DNA from: Thalassoglobus polymorphus
Lineage (GTDB): Bacteria; Planctomycetota; Planctomycetia; Planctomycetales; Planctomycetaceae
Length of the DNA stretch: 64,000 bases
Assembly (NCBI RefSeq): GCF_007744255.1
Contig: NZ_CP036267.1
Span: 4,134,001 to 4,198,000, forward strand
Direction of reading: 5' to 3'
The position numbers and the translations under genes were made by a program. Below the pieces are notes generated by a model. It saw only the letters and a program-made list of their open reading frames with translations. It did not search any database and was not told the DNA's origin. How positions within the stretch are numbered: the stretch's first letter is position 1; each line of letters starts with the position of its first letter. Positions 20,292-30,937 of the stretch are shown here, piece by piece.

Positions 20292-21642
20292 GACAGTTGA
20301 AACCGCGCCCAGCCCAAAATCACACATCAAGACTTTGATGAGAATTGGATATACGCTCAATTCGGCTATTGCCGACATCATAGACAATTCGATTGCGGCA
20401 GGCTCGCAAAATATTGATATCTATGCGCCACCGGGGAGAAAGGAGCCGCTGATCTCCATCCTTGATGATGGATGCGGCATGGACCTGGATGAATTGACAC
20501 AAAACATGAGGATCGGATGCAAGGATCCTTACGCGGAAAGGGAAAAAGGTGATTTAGGACGATTCGGATCCGGAATGAAAACCGCCAGCTTTTCACAGGC
20601 CAGATGTCTTACGGTGGTTAGCCGGAAGGAAGGGCAGCCGTTGGTCGCTGCGAGATGGGACATCGACAGGATAGAAGAGATGGACTCTTGGTGCCTGGAA
20701 GTTTTCGATCCGGCGGAAGTAACACAGATCGATGGTCTGAGCCCTGATTTTCCCGTCAAATGCGGCACCCAGCTGATTCTGAGCAACCTGACCTGTTTTG
20801 ACGTCGGTAGCCACGCATTGGATCACGATACCGAGTTGGCCTCACGACTTTCTGAATTGCGGTCGTACATAGCACTTCACTTTCATCGATTCATGTCTGG
20901 ACCTGATAAACGGGCATTCACCATAAATTCGACTCCAATCGAACCTGTGGACCCCTTCATGACGAGAGAGAGAAGATATCAGGAGGGGCCTTCGGAAAGA
21001 ATGAGATGTAAGGGTGGACACATCAGCATAAAAACCCACGTACTTCCTCATTTCAAATACATGAACGCAAAACGCTTGGAAGAGCTGGGCGGGGCAGACG
21101 GAATCACGAAGAATCAGGGGCTATACATCTATCGTGAAAAGCGTCTCATCATTGCTGGCGGATGGCTTGGAATGAAGCCCAGCAGTCAACTGGGAGCTTT
21201 GGCACGGGTGCAGGTTGACATTCCTTCTTCGCTTGACAATGACTGGTCCACCGATGTCAAGAAAGCAAGTCTCCAGATACCAGTCAAAGTAAAAAGGGGG
21301 CTTAAAAAGTTTCTTGCAGATCCCGTCAAAAGGTCGAAAAAGGTCCATCGTTATCGGGGCAAACAGGAGGTGGCCAATGAGTTCTGGAAAATTTGCGAGG
21401 ATGAGAACAGTCAAACCATTACCTATCAGATCGATCCTGACAACGATCAGTTGAGAGAGATCCTGCGAAACAGTGATCGCGAAACAAGTGTCCTACTGAT
21501 CCGTTACCTGAAACTGCTGGCAGAACTTGTGCCGATCAACCACATCTATGAAAAAATGTCCGAACGTCCCAGAGACGTCAATCAACAGAACGTTGATTTA
21601 AGCGCACTTGAGGAACTGATCGAGAAAGTGATTGCAAGGTAA
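20284..21642 (+). CDS. GHKL ATPase, MORC/MutL-like, of a restriction-type system
   Basis: A 452-residue ATPase with an N-terminal Bergerat fold. The N box is 'AIADIIDNSIAA' (residues 29-40), the G1 box 'DDGCGMD' (61-67) and the G2 box 'GRFGSGMKTASF' (92-103). The usual catalytic Glu of the N box is Asp31 here. The rest is a transducer-like middle and a helical tail. MutL/MORC-like ATPases coupled to Z1-domain proteins and cytosine methylases are a known association in prokaryotic restriction-modification-type loci, which fits the neighbours. The internal ATG at 20284 is chosen because it overlaps the TerB-like stop and has GGGGGA upstream; 20260 is the longer alternative. Confidence 0.85.
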   Translation: MPRTVETAPSPKSHIKTLMRIGYTLNSAIADIIDNSIAAGSQNIDIYAPPGRKEPLISILDDGCGMDLDELTQNMRIGCKDPYAEREKGDLGRFGSGMKTASFSQARCLTVVSRKEGQPLVAARWDIDRIEEMDSWCLEVFDPAEVTQIDGLSPDFPVKCGTQLILSNLTCFDVGSHALDHDTELASRLSELRSYIALHFHRFMSGPDKRAFTINSTPIEPVDPFMTRERRYQEGPSERMRCKGGHISIKTHVLPHFKYMNAKRLEELGGADGITKNQGLYIYREKRLIIAGGWLGMKPSSQLGALARVQVDIPSSLDNDWSTDVKKASLQIPVKVKRGLKKFLADPVKRSKKVHRYRGKQEVANEFWKICEDENSQTITYQIDPDNDQLREILRNSDRETSVLLIRYLKLLAELVPINHIYEKMSERPRDVNQQNVDLSALEELIEKVIAR

Positions 21643-21643
21643 T

Positions 21644-24130
21644 ATGAAACAGACTAATTCAATCTTCAACATGCTTTTAACCACTATCAGCTCAAAACTG
21701 AGGGTACACCAGACGATGGGGAAACCCATCACCAGTGGATTGATTAAGGAAAAGATATCTGAAATCTGCGATGAGTTGAGTTCAGAGCTTGATATTGAAA
21801 TATCAGAGGAAGACGTCAAGCGACTCGAGTTCCAAGTCGGTCTAGCATTCAACGTTCAAGTCGGTGAAAAAGCTGTTGTGCTTCCCAATAAGGATCTGCC
21901 ACGTTGGTTTGACGCCAAGAAGTCGGAAATAGATTTTGCGCATTGGGACGCCTATCGGGAGATGCTCGAGTCAAAAGGTCGCGCGATGACGATCGTTGAC
22001 GCCAATGAGGAAGTGATCAACAACATCCTCGATTTCTCTGGAGATCCAACGACTCCAGGAAAGTGGTCCCGAAAAGGTCTTGTAATGGGCAACGTACAGT
22101 CCGGAAAAACGCAAAACTATCTGGGGCTTATCAATAAGGCAATCGACTCTGGTTACAGGACGATCATTCTGTTGGGCGGCCACCTCAACGACCTTCGCAG
22201 GCAGACCCAGGAAAGGGTTGACGAAGGCGTCTTGGGACGAGAATCCAGACACCTTGCGGAGGCCCGGGCGGTGCAGCCAGAGAGGATTGGGGTCGGTCTG
22301 ATCCGTGACAACGAAATCGATACTGGTACGACGACAATTGGTGATTTCAATAAAAATTTCGCGGACCGTTTTGGGTTTAAACTGAGCGGATCGAAAGTGG
22401 TCATCTTCACGATCAAGAAGCATACGGGTGTTATGGAACGACTTTACGATTGGATCCGTAATTTCCATTACCTGGATCCTGGTCAAGATAAGAAGCTAGA
22501 CGGTCCATTGCTGTTAATTGACGACGAAGCAGACTACGCCTCCATCAACACCAAGCATCACCGGGAGGAAGTTACACGAACCAATGAATTCATTCGAAAA
22601 CTTCTAACACTTTTCCACCGCAACACATATGTTGGTTATACGGCGACCCCTTTCGCAAACATCTTCATCGACCCGGACGACGCCAGCTATGCTGACGAGG
22701 ATGATATCTTCCCCTCTGATTTTATGATACGAATTCCAGTTCCCGACAACTATATGGGACAGGATTACTTTTTTGGTCAAGGGCTTTCAGAGGTACAAGA
22801 AGAAGGTGAATCCGATTCTGACCAGAATTCGCCTACGATTCCTATCTATGATCACCAACCTGTTTATCGATTAAAAAAGGACACGGAGGTAAGCGAAGTT
22901 CCTGAAAGCCTGAAAGAAGCAGTTCGCGCATTTCTTCTGGTCATTGCCATCAGGAGTCTTCGCGGTGAGAAGTATGCCCACAATACCATGCTGGTAAATA
23001 TTTCCCATCTCAAAGTTCACCAAAATCAGTTGGAAAGACTTCTGGCCAACTACCACCGTGATGTGCTCAATGCTCTGGAGTCTTTTGCTGGTCTCGGGAT
23101 CGTTGAAGCCAGAAAGTCCGATATTCTAAAAAAAATGGAGGATACATTCCATAAAGTGTTTTCTGTCGCAGAAGAATATGAAGACATATTTAGCCGCCTT
23201 GTAACATCGGCTCAACGTGTGAAAGTCTGGGCGATCAACCAGTCCAGCCGAAAAGATGACCGGAATCTTGACTACTCGAAGCACAGTGAGTTTGGGCTCT
23301 GTGCGATTGTGATTGGCGGTCACAAATTATCACGGGGGCTTACGCTGGAAGGCTTGAGTATTTCGTATTTTGCAAGGAATTCGAAGGCGTACGATACCCT
23401 GATGCAGATGTGTCGCTGGTTTGGCTACCGACCGAACTACGAAGACCTCTGCCGGGTTTATCTTCCAGAGGAGTCCATCGAATGGTATTCCTTTATTTCC
23501 ACTGCGATCCGTGAACTCTATCAGGAACTGGAGCTGATGGCACGCAAGGAGGCTCGGCCCAGGGAATTTGGCCTGAAAGTGAGGGAACATCCTGGAGCCA
23601 TGCTGATTACGGCCAAAAACAAGATCGGATGGGCTGAATCAGAAATCCGTTCGCAGGATCTGTGGGGACAGGTCCAGAGGCGATTTCGGTTCCGTCCTGA
23701 TCCTGAGGTCAACCGAAGAAACCTGGAATTTACGACCAGCTTCATCACAAGGCTCATGGAGGCTGTAGAACACAAGACGGATACGAAAACTGGTGCCGTG
23801 TGTTTCCCTGAAGTTTCCTACTCGGACGTCATCGAATTCATCACGGAAATGGACTTGCCGGAAGATGATTTGGGTAATGGTGCCCTGATTAAACATCTCA
23901 AAAAGATGGAGGAAATGAACCTAGCTGCGACTCGAGTCGTCCTTTTTAACCAGATGAGTAAGCCTCTGAAGTTAAAATGGGAAGCTGAGGAGAAGGATTT
24001 GACCGACCATAACAAATTCGACCAATACAAGAACCACTACTCAGAAGGAATTAGGAACGGCATAGAACTGACAGGACGCCTGGAAATTTCGAAAAACTCG
24101 GCGAATCACTGGAAGAAGCGAGTGGCTTGA
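21644..24130 (+). CDS. Z1-domain ATPase/endonuclease-like protein
   Basis: An 828-residue protein starting one base after the GHKL stop. It has superfamily II-like features: Walker A 'GNVQSGKTQNYLGL', Walker B-type 'LLIDDEADYASIN', and motif III-like 'YVGYTATPFANIF'. The diagnostic Z1 domain follows ('GHKLSRGLTLEGLSISYFAR', 'TLMQMCRWFGYR'). Z1 proteins are found with MutL/MORC-like ATPases and methylases in defence loci and are thought to remodel or cut DNA; direct biochemical proof is thin. The ATG at 21644 is preferred over a TTG at 21632. It ends 106 bases before the stop of the convergent DUF2075 gene. Confidence 0.88.
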   Translation: MKQTNSIFNMLLTTISSKLRVHQTMGKPITSGLIKEKISEICDELSSELDIEISEEDVKRLEFQVGLAFNVQVGEKAVVLPNKDLPRWFDAKKSEIDFAHWDAYREMLESKGRAMTIVDANEEVINNILDFSGDPTTPGKWSRKGLVMGNVQSGKTQNYLGLINKAIDSGYRTIILLGGHLNDLRRQTQERVDEGVLGRESRHLAEARAVQPERIGVGLIRDNEIDTGTTTIGDFNKNFADRFGFKLSGSKVVIFTIKKHTGVMERLYDWIRNFHYLDPGQDKKLDGPLLLIDDEADYASINTKHHREEVTRTNEFIRKLLTLFHRNTYVGYTATPFANIFIDPDDASYADEDDIFPSDFMIRIPVPDNYMGQDYFFGQGLSEVQEEGESDSDQNSPTIPIYDHQPVYRLKKDTEVSEVPESLKEAVRAFLLVIAIRSLRGEKYAHNTMLVNISHLKVHQNQLERLLANYHRDVLNALESFAGLGIVEARKSDILKKMEDTFHKVFSVAEEYEDIFSRLVTSAQRVKVWAINQSSRKDDRNLDYSKHSEFGLCAIVIGGHKLSRGLTLEGLSISYFARNSKAYDTLMQMCRWFGYRPNYEDLCRVYLPEESIEWYSFISTAIRELYQELELMARKEARPREFGLKVREHPGAMLITAKNKIGWAESEIRSQDLWGQVQRRFRFRPDPEVNRRNLEFTTSFITRLMEAVEHKTDTKTGAVCFPEVSYSDVIEFITEMDLPEDDLGNGALIKHLKKMEEMNLAATRVVLFNQMSKPLKLKWEAEEKDLTDHNKFDQYKNHYSEGIRNGIELTGRLEISKNSANHWKKRVA

Positions 24131-24236
24131 GGCTCAGGCTCAGTGTTGGGATTATTTCATGAAGTGTCAATCACTAAACAGCCCTTAGTATTGTGGTGAT
24201 TTTACAGAACCAATCATGGGCTTCATGGCAGAATAT

Positions 24237-26234
24237 CTATTCGATAACACTGAAACCAATCGACTTTAAGTAATCGAATGTTGTGTCATAAAACGTCGAG
24301 TCCCGTGTAGGATCGTTCGAGTCACCATTTGGGACATAGATTACCATCCCTTGTCGTGCCCGAGTGAGTAAAACACGATACGCATTTTTCAAATACGTTT
24401 TCCTCTCATCTTTTCGAATATGAGTCCACCGGTCCCCTCGAAAAGAGAAATGTCCCCAATAATCTGTTGTCTTGCGAAAATCAGCATCCCAAGTCACCAA
24501 GGTCCAATCTAGCTCAAGTCCTTGAACCTTAAATTCGGTTGCTGCATCTTCGAGGTAAAACGATGACCTGACATCCTCTTTCGGATTCAAAAACCAATGG
24601 ATTGGATCAATCTGAATTCTCACATCAATTGCGTGAGGTTTAAGTCTTTGTGCTTGAGACGAAGCGACGACACCGTAGCGTTCACTGCCTCTTGCTTTTC
24701 CGCGAATCCATTCTTTCGCAACATTGATGTCCCGAGTGATTACAATGGGATATTTGTCATTAATGGAAAGTAATGTTTTTTGTGCCTTGCTTAAATCGCA
24801 ATCGAGTAGCTCTTTCACCAAAAGTGAAACTTTCTCTGCACGATAAGAACGCATCGAAACATTCAAGTGAAGCTGGTCGATGAATTCTGAACGACCTCGT
24901 TTTTTTACTTCGTCAATAACGCTACCCGACCCGTATTCTTTGTCAGTTAATCGAGACGACAGTAACAAATTCCAATTTGGAAACGATTTTGACACAGCGC
25001 TGATCCATTCTTGAATCCCAGCTTCGCCAGTATTGATTTCTTGCCCGCCTCCAACCAAGCAAATAACGACAGCCCAATCTTCATGTCGATCAAGGCAAGA
25101 TATTAAAAACTCTGGCTCGGACTGAACAAAGTCTTTGAAATTCTTCTTCTGCATCATGAACTTAGTGGTCTGGTCGAGATTCCAAGCTCGTTGAGCTTCG
25201 TCGAAAATTGCAACGTGTTCTATCGGAGGGCGATCAGAATCAACTAGACATTCATCTCGGAAGTGATGTACGTTTTGAATGAACATTTTAACTTCGCTTA
25301 GAGCTTCACTCTTTTTTGCTTTTCGCCCCATTTCCTTTTCACGATGCACTTTATCCCTCGCGAGTGCTTCACGCAGTACTGCAACGAGAGGGCCATTGCC
25401 TGATAAGAATACTGAGTGAAGGTCCTCGGCCTTATTCGTATGGCTTGTCGCGATATCTAGCCCAACAAGAGTTTTCCCAGCGCCAGGCACTCCCGTCACA
25501 AAACAGATATACTTCTGCTTTTCACGCTTCGCAGAATGGATCACATTTTCGATGGCGTTGGTGGTCAATGTAAGATTAGTCGCTGATGCATCATTTCTTG
25601 TGATTTCTTCCACCAAATGCCCACTATAAAGCGCCTGAGCTGCCTCTATAATTGTGGGTGTTGGTGAGTAGCGACCTTTTTCCCAATCATCCACGCAACG
25701 GTTTTCTCCACAAGTCTCTGCCAATACTGATGTAATCACGTGCAGCAGATTATTGGAGTTCGACAGTATCGGATTGTATACGTCATCATGGAGACGAGCG
25801 AACCTTTTATCTGCACCAGTTGTAGCTGCAGTTGCTACAAGCACTGGAGCGATAATACGGTCGTGACTCGTCTCATGAAAATTTTTAAGATCAAGTGCAT
25901 AATCCCAAACTTGGTCGATTGCTGCGGAGTTGAAGGCCGTTTCCCCTACTTTGAATTCGAGTACGAACACCACATTTGCGATAACCAAGACGACGTCAAT
26001 TCTTCTTCCGAGGCGTGGAATGGAATACTCCAAATAGATTCGCCCTTCAGCTGCAATCGAAACTAATACGTCTTTCAATATACAAATTTCTTGAACCCAC
26101 GCATCACGTTGCGAGACATCAAGCTCAAATGTGTTTTTCAGTGAGAGTGTTCCAATGATCTCTTCTACGCTTTTCGAAAGAAACTCACTGATGTTATCGC
26201 CGTAGAAATACCTAGTCAGTGGATATCGAGTCAT
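24237..26234 (-). CDS. DUF2075 helicase with nuclease-like N-terminus
   Basis: A 665-residue protein. Residues about 60-100 carry a PD-(D/E)XK-like motif, Asp80 in 'GRRIDVVL' and Glu93-x-Lys95 in 'VLEFKVG'. A DUF2075 / Schlafen-type helicase domain follows: Walker A '[13 protein letters not shown]', Walker B '[10 protein letters not shown]', and C-terminal motifs '[11 protein letters not shown]' and '[15 protein letters not shown]'. It would couple DNA or RNA translocation to cleavage. The start at 26234 has AAGGAGG directly upstream; the longer 26267 start does not. The gene is visibly AT-richer than its surroundings, a sign of separate transfer. It lies 82 bases after the methyltransferase stop on the same strand. 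Confidence 0.85.
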   Translation of the reverse strand: MTRYPLTRYFYGDNISEFLSKSVEEIIGTLSLKNTFELDVSQRDAWVQEICILKDVLVSIAAEGRIYLEYSIPRLGRRIDVVLVIANVVFVLEFKVGETAFNSAAIDQVWDYALDLKNFHETSHDRIIAPVLVATAATTGADKRFARLHDDVYNPILSNSNNLLHVITSVLAETCGENRCVDDWEKGRYSPTPTIIEAAQALYSGHLVEEITRNDASATNLTLTTNAIENVIHSAKREKQKYICFVTGVPGAGKTLVGLDIATSHTNKAEDLHSVFLSGNGPLVAVLREALARDKVHREKEMGRKAKKSEALSEVKMFIQNVHHFRDECLVDSDRPPIEHVAIFDEAQRAWNLDQTTKFMMQKKNFKDFVQSEPEFLISCLDRHEDWAVVICLVGGGQEINTGEAGIQEWISAVSKSFPNWNLLLSSRLTDKEYGSGSVIDEVKKRGRSEFIDQLHLNVSMRSYRAEKVSLLVKELLDCDLSKAQKTLLSINDKYPIVITRDINVAKEWIRGKARGSERYGVVASSQAQRLKPHAIDVRIQIDPIHWFLNPKEDVRSSFYLEDAATEFKVQGLELDWTLVTWDADFRKTTDYWGHFSFRGDRWTHIRKDERKTYLKNAYRVLLTRARQGMVIYVPNGDSNDPTRDSTFYDTTFDYLKSIGFSVIE

Positions 26235-26316
26235 TAGCCCCTCCTTCACTTTCATCGAGTCTGACATTCATGCTCAGCAAGAATGTCAGTAACATTTTCA
26301 AACAATTGCAAGTAAG

Positions 26317-27918
26317 TTAGCAAACCTGCTCTGCGAGCAGAGGCGGGACTGCGTTGCCCACCTGGGAATATTGTGACGTTCGGGGACCGCAGAAGAAATA
26401 ATTATCAGGAAATGTCTGAAGCCGGGCAGCTTCTCGGACCGTCAGGCTCCGGCACTGTGCGGAATCGGGATGGATGAAGTAATGGCCGTCTTTCGATATA
26501 TGAGAGGTAATCGTCGACGCTGGCTTTCCGGCGATCTGGACACGAAAGCGATCATCAAAGTCGCCACTCGAAGCATTCTTGTGATTGGGCTGCAGGTCGG
26601 CGGGAAACTGAGCAAGCTTTGGTGAGACCCCATTCACTTTCGCATAACACGTGGCGAAGAGATAACGCGCCAGGTCTGTGTCCATATGACCGCGGGTTGA
26701 ATGATTGCAGACTCCTCCCAAGCGTGAATCCAGATACCAGTCTCTCAGTGTCGATGGAAGACTTGATTCCGTTTTCCAGGAAACAAACTCGCTACCGCGA
26801 TCTTCAGGAGAGGAATCGAGGTTGCTGATGATCGAAAGTATTTCATCACGGATACTTGGAATCGTCCCATTCGAGACCGACTTCAGCCAGCGACGTTCAT
26901 CCTCTGGTGTTGATCTGACTGTCTGCTCAATCTGCGTCTGACGCCACAGCTCGGGGCTGTCCTTCAGGTTGACATATCGCGAGCTGACTCGCTTCCGAGA
27001 CAAGCCACTTCGCAGGGGAGGGAGGCCACCAATAATCTCTGCGACAGATGGTGCAGGAGACGGAGTGAGAAACGGCAATTCCACATCTCCAAGATCTTCA
27101 CGAATGCCAATTAGAAACACCCGGTGACGGATCTGAGGAATGCCATGTTGCTCGCTTGCGACGAGAAAGTCGCCCGGATGCCAGGCGCCTTCGACCAGCG
27201 AGTTCCGAGGTTTGATCAGCGGAACAATTCGGTATCGTTGCGAGCGATTGACACGCCGTTTCTTACCAGAGGCCTCAAGCGGTGATTCGAGGTCAGTAAT
27301 GATCTTTTCGAAAACCTTTTGATTATTCACTGTAGCAGACAGAAGACCTTTAACGTTCTCCATCACGAACACAGATGGCCAGTGTTCCGCGATGATGCGG
27401 AGATATTCCTGATAGAGCGAAGATCTGTGGTCGTCTTCAATGCGGTAGTCAGCAATCCCCTTGTTACGGGCCCTTCCAGCGATTGAATATGCCTGACATG
27501 GAGGCCCGCCAATCAGAACCCACGGTTGCTTCCTGTTTTTCACAGACTTCCGAATCGCACTGCCAATGAGCTTGTGCGATTCCTCCGATGCCCCAAGTTC
27601 TGCACAGACGGCTTCCCGTTCCGCCGTTTTCCATGCTGCCAAGACATCAGGTTTATTCTGCAGGTGTTCAGGCAGGTCTTCGAGCTTAAGTTCGCCTCGG
27701 AGAACCTGGTAATACTCCTCAGGCGCTGTTCCGACAGGAAACTGCCGGAAGAAGCTCCGCAGTTTCAACGTTTCATGTGCGCGGGGATCCTTTTCGACAG
27801 ACAGCGAAATACGGAACGGCTGGTACCCATCGCGTGTTCTAAATGAACTGAATCCTTCCCCCAGACCGCCAGGTCCGGCAAAAATATCAATAACCGGTAT
27901 CTGTTCGATTTCTTCCAT
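26317..27918 (-). CDS. DNA (cytosine-5) methyltransferase
   Basis: A 533-residue Dcm-type enzyme that transfers methyl from S-adenosylmethionine to C5 of cytosine in DNA. Motif I 'DIFAGPGGLGEGF' is at residue 11, the catalytic PCQ loop 'GGPPCQAYSIAGR' has Cys141, ENV is in 'VMENVKGLLS', and motif X 'GNAVPPLLAEQV' closes the protein. The spacing between motifs VIII and X is longer than in small phage enzymes and holds the target-recognition domain. A Vsr-type mismatch nuclease is not present beside it. With the GHKL and Z1 genes it probably forms a modification-plus-attack system that spares methylated host DNA. Confidence 0.93.
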   Translation of the reverse strand: MEEIEQIPVIDIFAGPGGLGEGFSSFRTRDGYQPFRISLSVEKDPRAHETLKLRSFFRQFPVGTAPEEYYQVLRGELKLEDLPEHLQNKPDVLAAWKTAEREAVCAELGASEESHKLIGSAIRKSVKNRKQPWVLIGGPPCQAYSIAGRARNKGIADYRIEDDHRSSLYQEYLRIIAEHWPSVFVMENVKGLLSATVNNQKVFEKIITDLESPLEASGKKRRVNRSQRYRIVPLIKPRNSLVEGAWHPGDFLVASEQHGIPQIRHRVFLIGIREDLGDVELPFLTPSPAPSVAEIIGGLPPLRSGLSRKRVSSRYVNLKDSPELWRQTQIEQTVRSTPEDERRWLKSVSNGTIPSIRDEILSIISNLDSSPEDRGSEFVSWKTESSLPSTLRDWYLDSRLGGVCNHSTRGHMDTDLARYLFATCYAKVNGVSPKLAQFPADLQPNHKNASSGDFDDRFRVQIAGKPASTITSHISKDGHYFIHPDSAQCRSLTVREAARLQTFPDNYFFCGPRTSQYSQVGNAVPPLLAEQVC

Positions 27919-28141
27919 TCTTCAATCCCATTTCACAATCCACTCCGTCGCTTTGCTAATCAGCTGGTTCTCGCACCTCCACATGATCGTTCGTGGTTGA
28001 TTCATGTAACGCCTTTTGCACGCAATTTGTTGAGCGATTACGCCAAGTTTTCCCCCTATGTTACGCTGCCCATCAGAAACAGGAAGGCACAGGCGAAAAG
28101 ATTCAGAGTTCAGCGACAAACAAGAGATCTTCAGGCACAAA

Positions 28142-28175
28142 ACACCCCTGATTCGATCGTTCGAATCAGGGGTGT
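28142..28175. terminator. Strong hairpin upstream of the methyltransferase gene
   Basis: A perfect 15-bp stem (ACACCCCTGATTCGA at 28142-28156, complement at 28161-28175) with loop TCGT. It lies just after the stop of the SPFH remnant on the - strand and is probably that gene's old terminator. An 89-codon frame across it (27922-28191) looks spurious. I see no other gene in 27919-28197. Confidence 0.55.
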
Positions 28176-28197
28176 CGATTGTCACCGCCAATGACGG

Positions 28198-28434
28198 CTA
28201 AAGCAGGTTGACCACCTTGTCGGCCAGACCCTTCTCGCCTGGGTTCTTTTCCCCCAGCACGATGTTGAGCTTACCGCTTGCAGCGATCTTTTCTAGGACT
28301 TCCAGTTCCCGCAGCCGCATAAGGACCGGGTTGTCTGCCAGCAGCTTGGCCGTGTTGGCCTGTGACCGCATGGCAGCCGTTTCTTCGCGGCGGAAAATCA
28401 GGTTGGCCTCGGCTCTCCCCGTGCAAGACCCTTG
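28198..28434 (-). pseudogene. C-terminal fragment of an SPFH/band-7 protein
   Basis: Read on the - strand, this stretch encodes 'AEANLIFRREETAAMRSQ', 'TAKLLADNPVLMRLRELE' and a short tail ending in 'VVNLL' and TAG. That is the typical end of planctomycete SPFH (stomatin/prohibitin/flotillin-like) proteins. Everything upstream of about residue -78 from the stop is missing. The break at about 28435 abuts an unrelated gene fragment on the other strand. It is a remnant, not a functional gene. Confidence 0.65.
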
Positions 28435-28439
28435 GAGTT

Positions 28440-28993
28440 CCTTTCCGCGTCGGACTCTGAGGATTCAAAACCGCAGCTATCACACGGTTTACGATGATCG
28501 CCGACGCATCTACGTTCCGGGGACTCGACCGCCAGAAGTGCCCAAACCTCGCATCAGACGTTCCCGACTGAAGATTCGGGCGGCGAACAACCCTGTCCGA
28601 AACGTGATCAAGGTGGCTCGCGAATACGAGGCGTTTCTGTCTCGCCCCGAGGTCTATGGTTATCGCCAAGTCGCTCAGAATTTCGGCATCTCGAAGGTGA
28701 TGGTCAGCTACTACCTCACGCTCCTGAACCGGCTCCCAACAGAGTTCATCAGCTGGATGGAAACCTGCGAGGAGGAACTCCCGCTGACATTCTTCAGCCT
28801 GAAGCGGCTGAGACCCGTCACGATGCTGGACGAGCCGGACCGTCGTCCCGAACTGGTTGCCCTGACTCGAAAGCTGATCGAGGAAATGCAGGGCGATCCG
28901 TCTGAGGCCGTGCCAGCTCTCCTGGAACTTCTCGGGGAATCGGCACTGGCGACCCCGAAACCGCGTGAACACCGGTCGATCCAGCTCGACTGA
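28440..28993 (+). pseudogene. 5'-truncated HTH protein fragment
   Basis: From about base 28448 the + strand frame encodes 'TLRIQNRSYHTVYDDRRRIY', a basic linker, then an HTH region ('YGYRQVAQNFGISKVMVSYY') and a helical tail to the TGA at 28993. The frame is open further upstream, but that part is only the antisense of the SPFH remnant, and no plausible start codon lies at the junction. The 5' end has therefore probably been lost. The HTH resembles DNA-binding proteins encoded near mobile-element recombinases. It lies 130 bases before the second transposase. Confidence 0.5.
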
Positions 28994-29121
28994 TTGATAC
29001 GACTGGGTGGCAGCTTGCCAAATCAGGCTCACAATAAGCCACTCGGTCTTTCCAAAGGCCGTCACCGGGGTGCAAAAAATAGATTTCCCTGTGTTTTACT
29101 TTGTTTTGCGAGTCTAACACG

Positions 29122-30195
<1,074 letters not shown>

Positions 30196-30559
30196 TGTTT
30201 GCCTCTTTCGGCAGCTTCGGACCGTACCTTTGGTGTGGCCATGTTCTTGAAATGTGGTTGAGAGCTACCATTGGATCGGTTCCTCCTCTCGAAAGAAGCC
30301 ACCTCTTGTGCCGTCGTCCGTGACCGTGGCGCCAATCCGCCAAAGCCTTCAGTGCTGCGTTGATCATTCCGTAGACGCCCGGTCCCACAGCACCAAATTC
30401 CACCTGTCGCGGCGAATGGATATGATGCCACACGACGGAAGAAAGGAGCGGACTGACCGCGAACAGGGGCAAAGTGGGAACCGTGCCGTGTTACTGTCGC
30501 GGCCAGCCGCTCGCTGACCGATGGTCGCTCGAACGTAATTGTCGTTCGAGCTGGGAAAC
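30196..30559. other. Gap with terminator-like hairpin of the metal-efflux operon
   Basis: CTCGAACG (30529-30536) and CGTTCGAG (30544-30551) form an 8-bp stem nine bases after the DUF3147 stop on the - strand, a candidate terminator without a T-run. The rest has a - strand frame (to 30472) with short membrane-protein-like pieces, but I cannot support it as a gene. Confidence 0.4.
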
Positions 30560-30895
30560 CTATTTTGTTGGTTGTGGACCAAGCCAGAACCAGAGGCCGA
30601 TCGTTGCCGACGCGAGAGCAACTCCAGCAATGAATGATGTCCAGAACCCTATTCCAAGACGTTCTGAGAACGCGATGGGAATGAAAAAGGGGAGTCCGAG
30701 AGGAACCAGAACCAGCGTCTCGCGGGCCAGCTTGGACACCGTGGTCAATTCCTGTTCTTTGTGCCACACTGCGATGAAAGCCACGATGCTCACGATCGGC
30801 AGAGTCAGCAGCAAAGCTCCAAGTCGCGGGTAACGGTCGGCAAGCTGCGACACGCCTGCCACGACTAGACCGGCAACGATCGCTCTCCACCACAT
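30560..30895 (-). CDS. DUF3147-like small membrane protein
   Basis: A 111-residue integral membrane protein with about four hydrophobic segments. The pattern 'RYPRLGALLLTLPIVSIVAF' followed by two further helices and a short C-terminal tail fits DUF3147. The function is unknown. It is the last gene on the - strand metal-efflux run, starting 42 bases after the stop of the His-rich lipoprotein, so it is probably cotranscribed. The residues suggest no metal-binding cluster of its own. Confidence 0.7.
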   Translation of the reverse strand: MWWRAIVAGLVVAGVSQLADRYPRLGALLLTLPIVSIVAFIAVWHKEQELTTVSKLARETLVLVPLGLPFFIPIAFSERLGIGFWTSFIAGVALASATIGLWFWLGPQPTK

Positions 30896-30937
30896 AAGGC
30901 TCTCCAGCTCAAAAAATGCAGGGCTACTAAAAAGGGG

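Noticed and set aside
27922-28191. 89-codon - strand frame before the methyltransferase
   Set aside because: It spans a perfect 15-bp hairpin and has no motif; more likely the terminator and leader region.
29060-29075. 'ccggggtgca' as a right-hand copy of the tRNA-Val end
   Set aside because: Only a few bases match, with an extra G, and the flanks differ, so it is not an attachment site.
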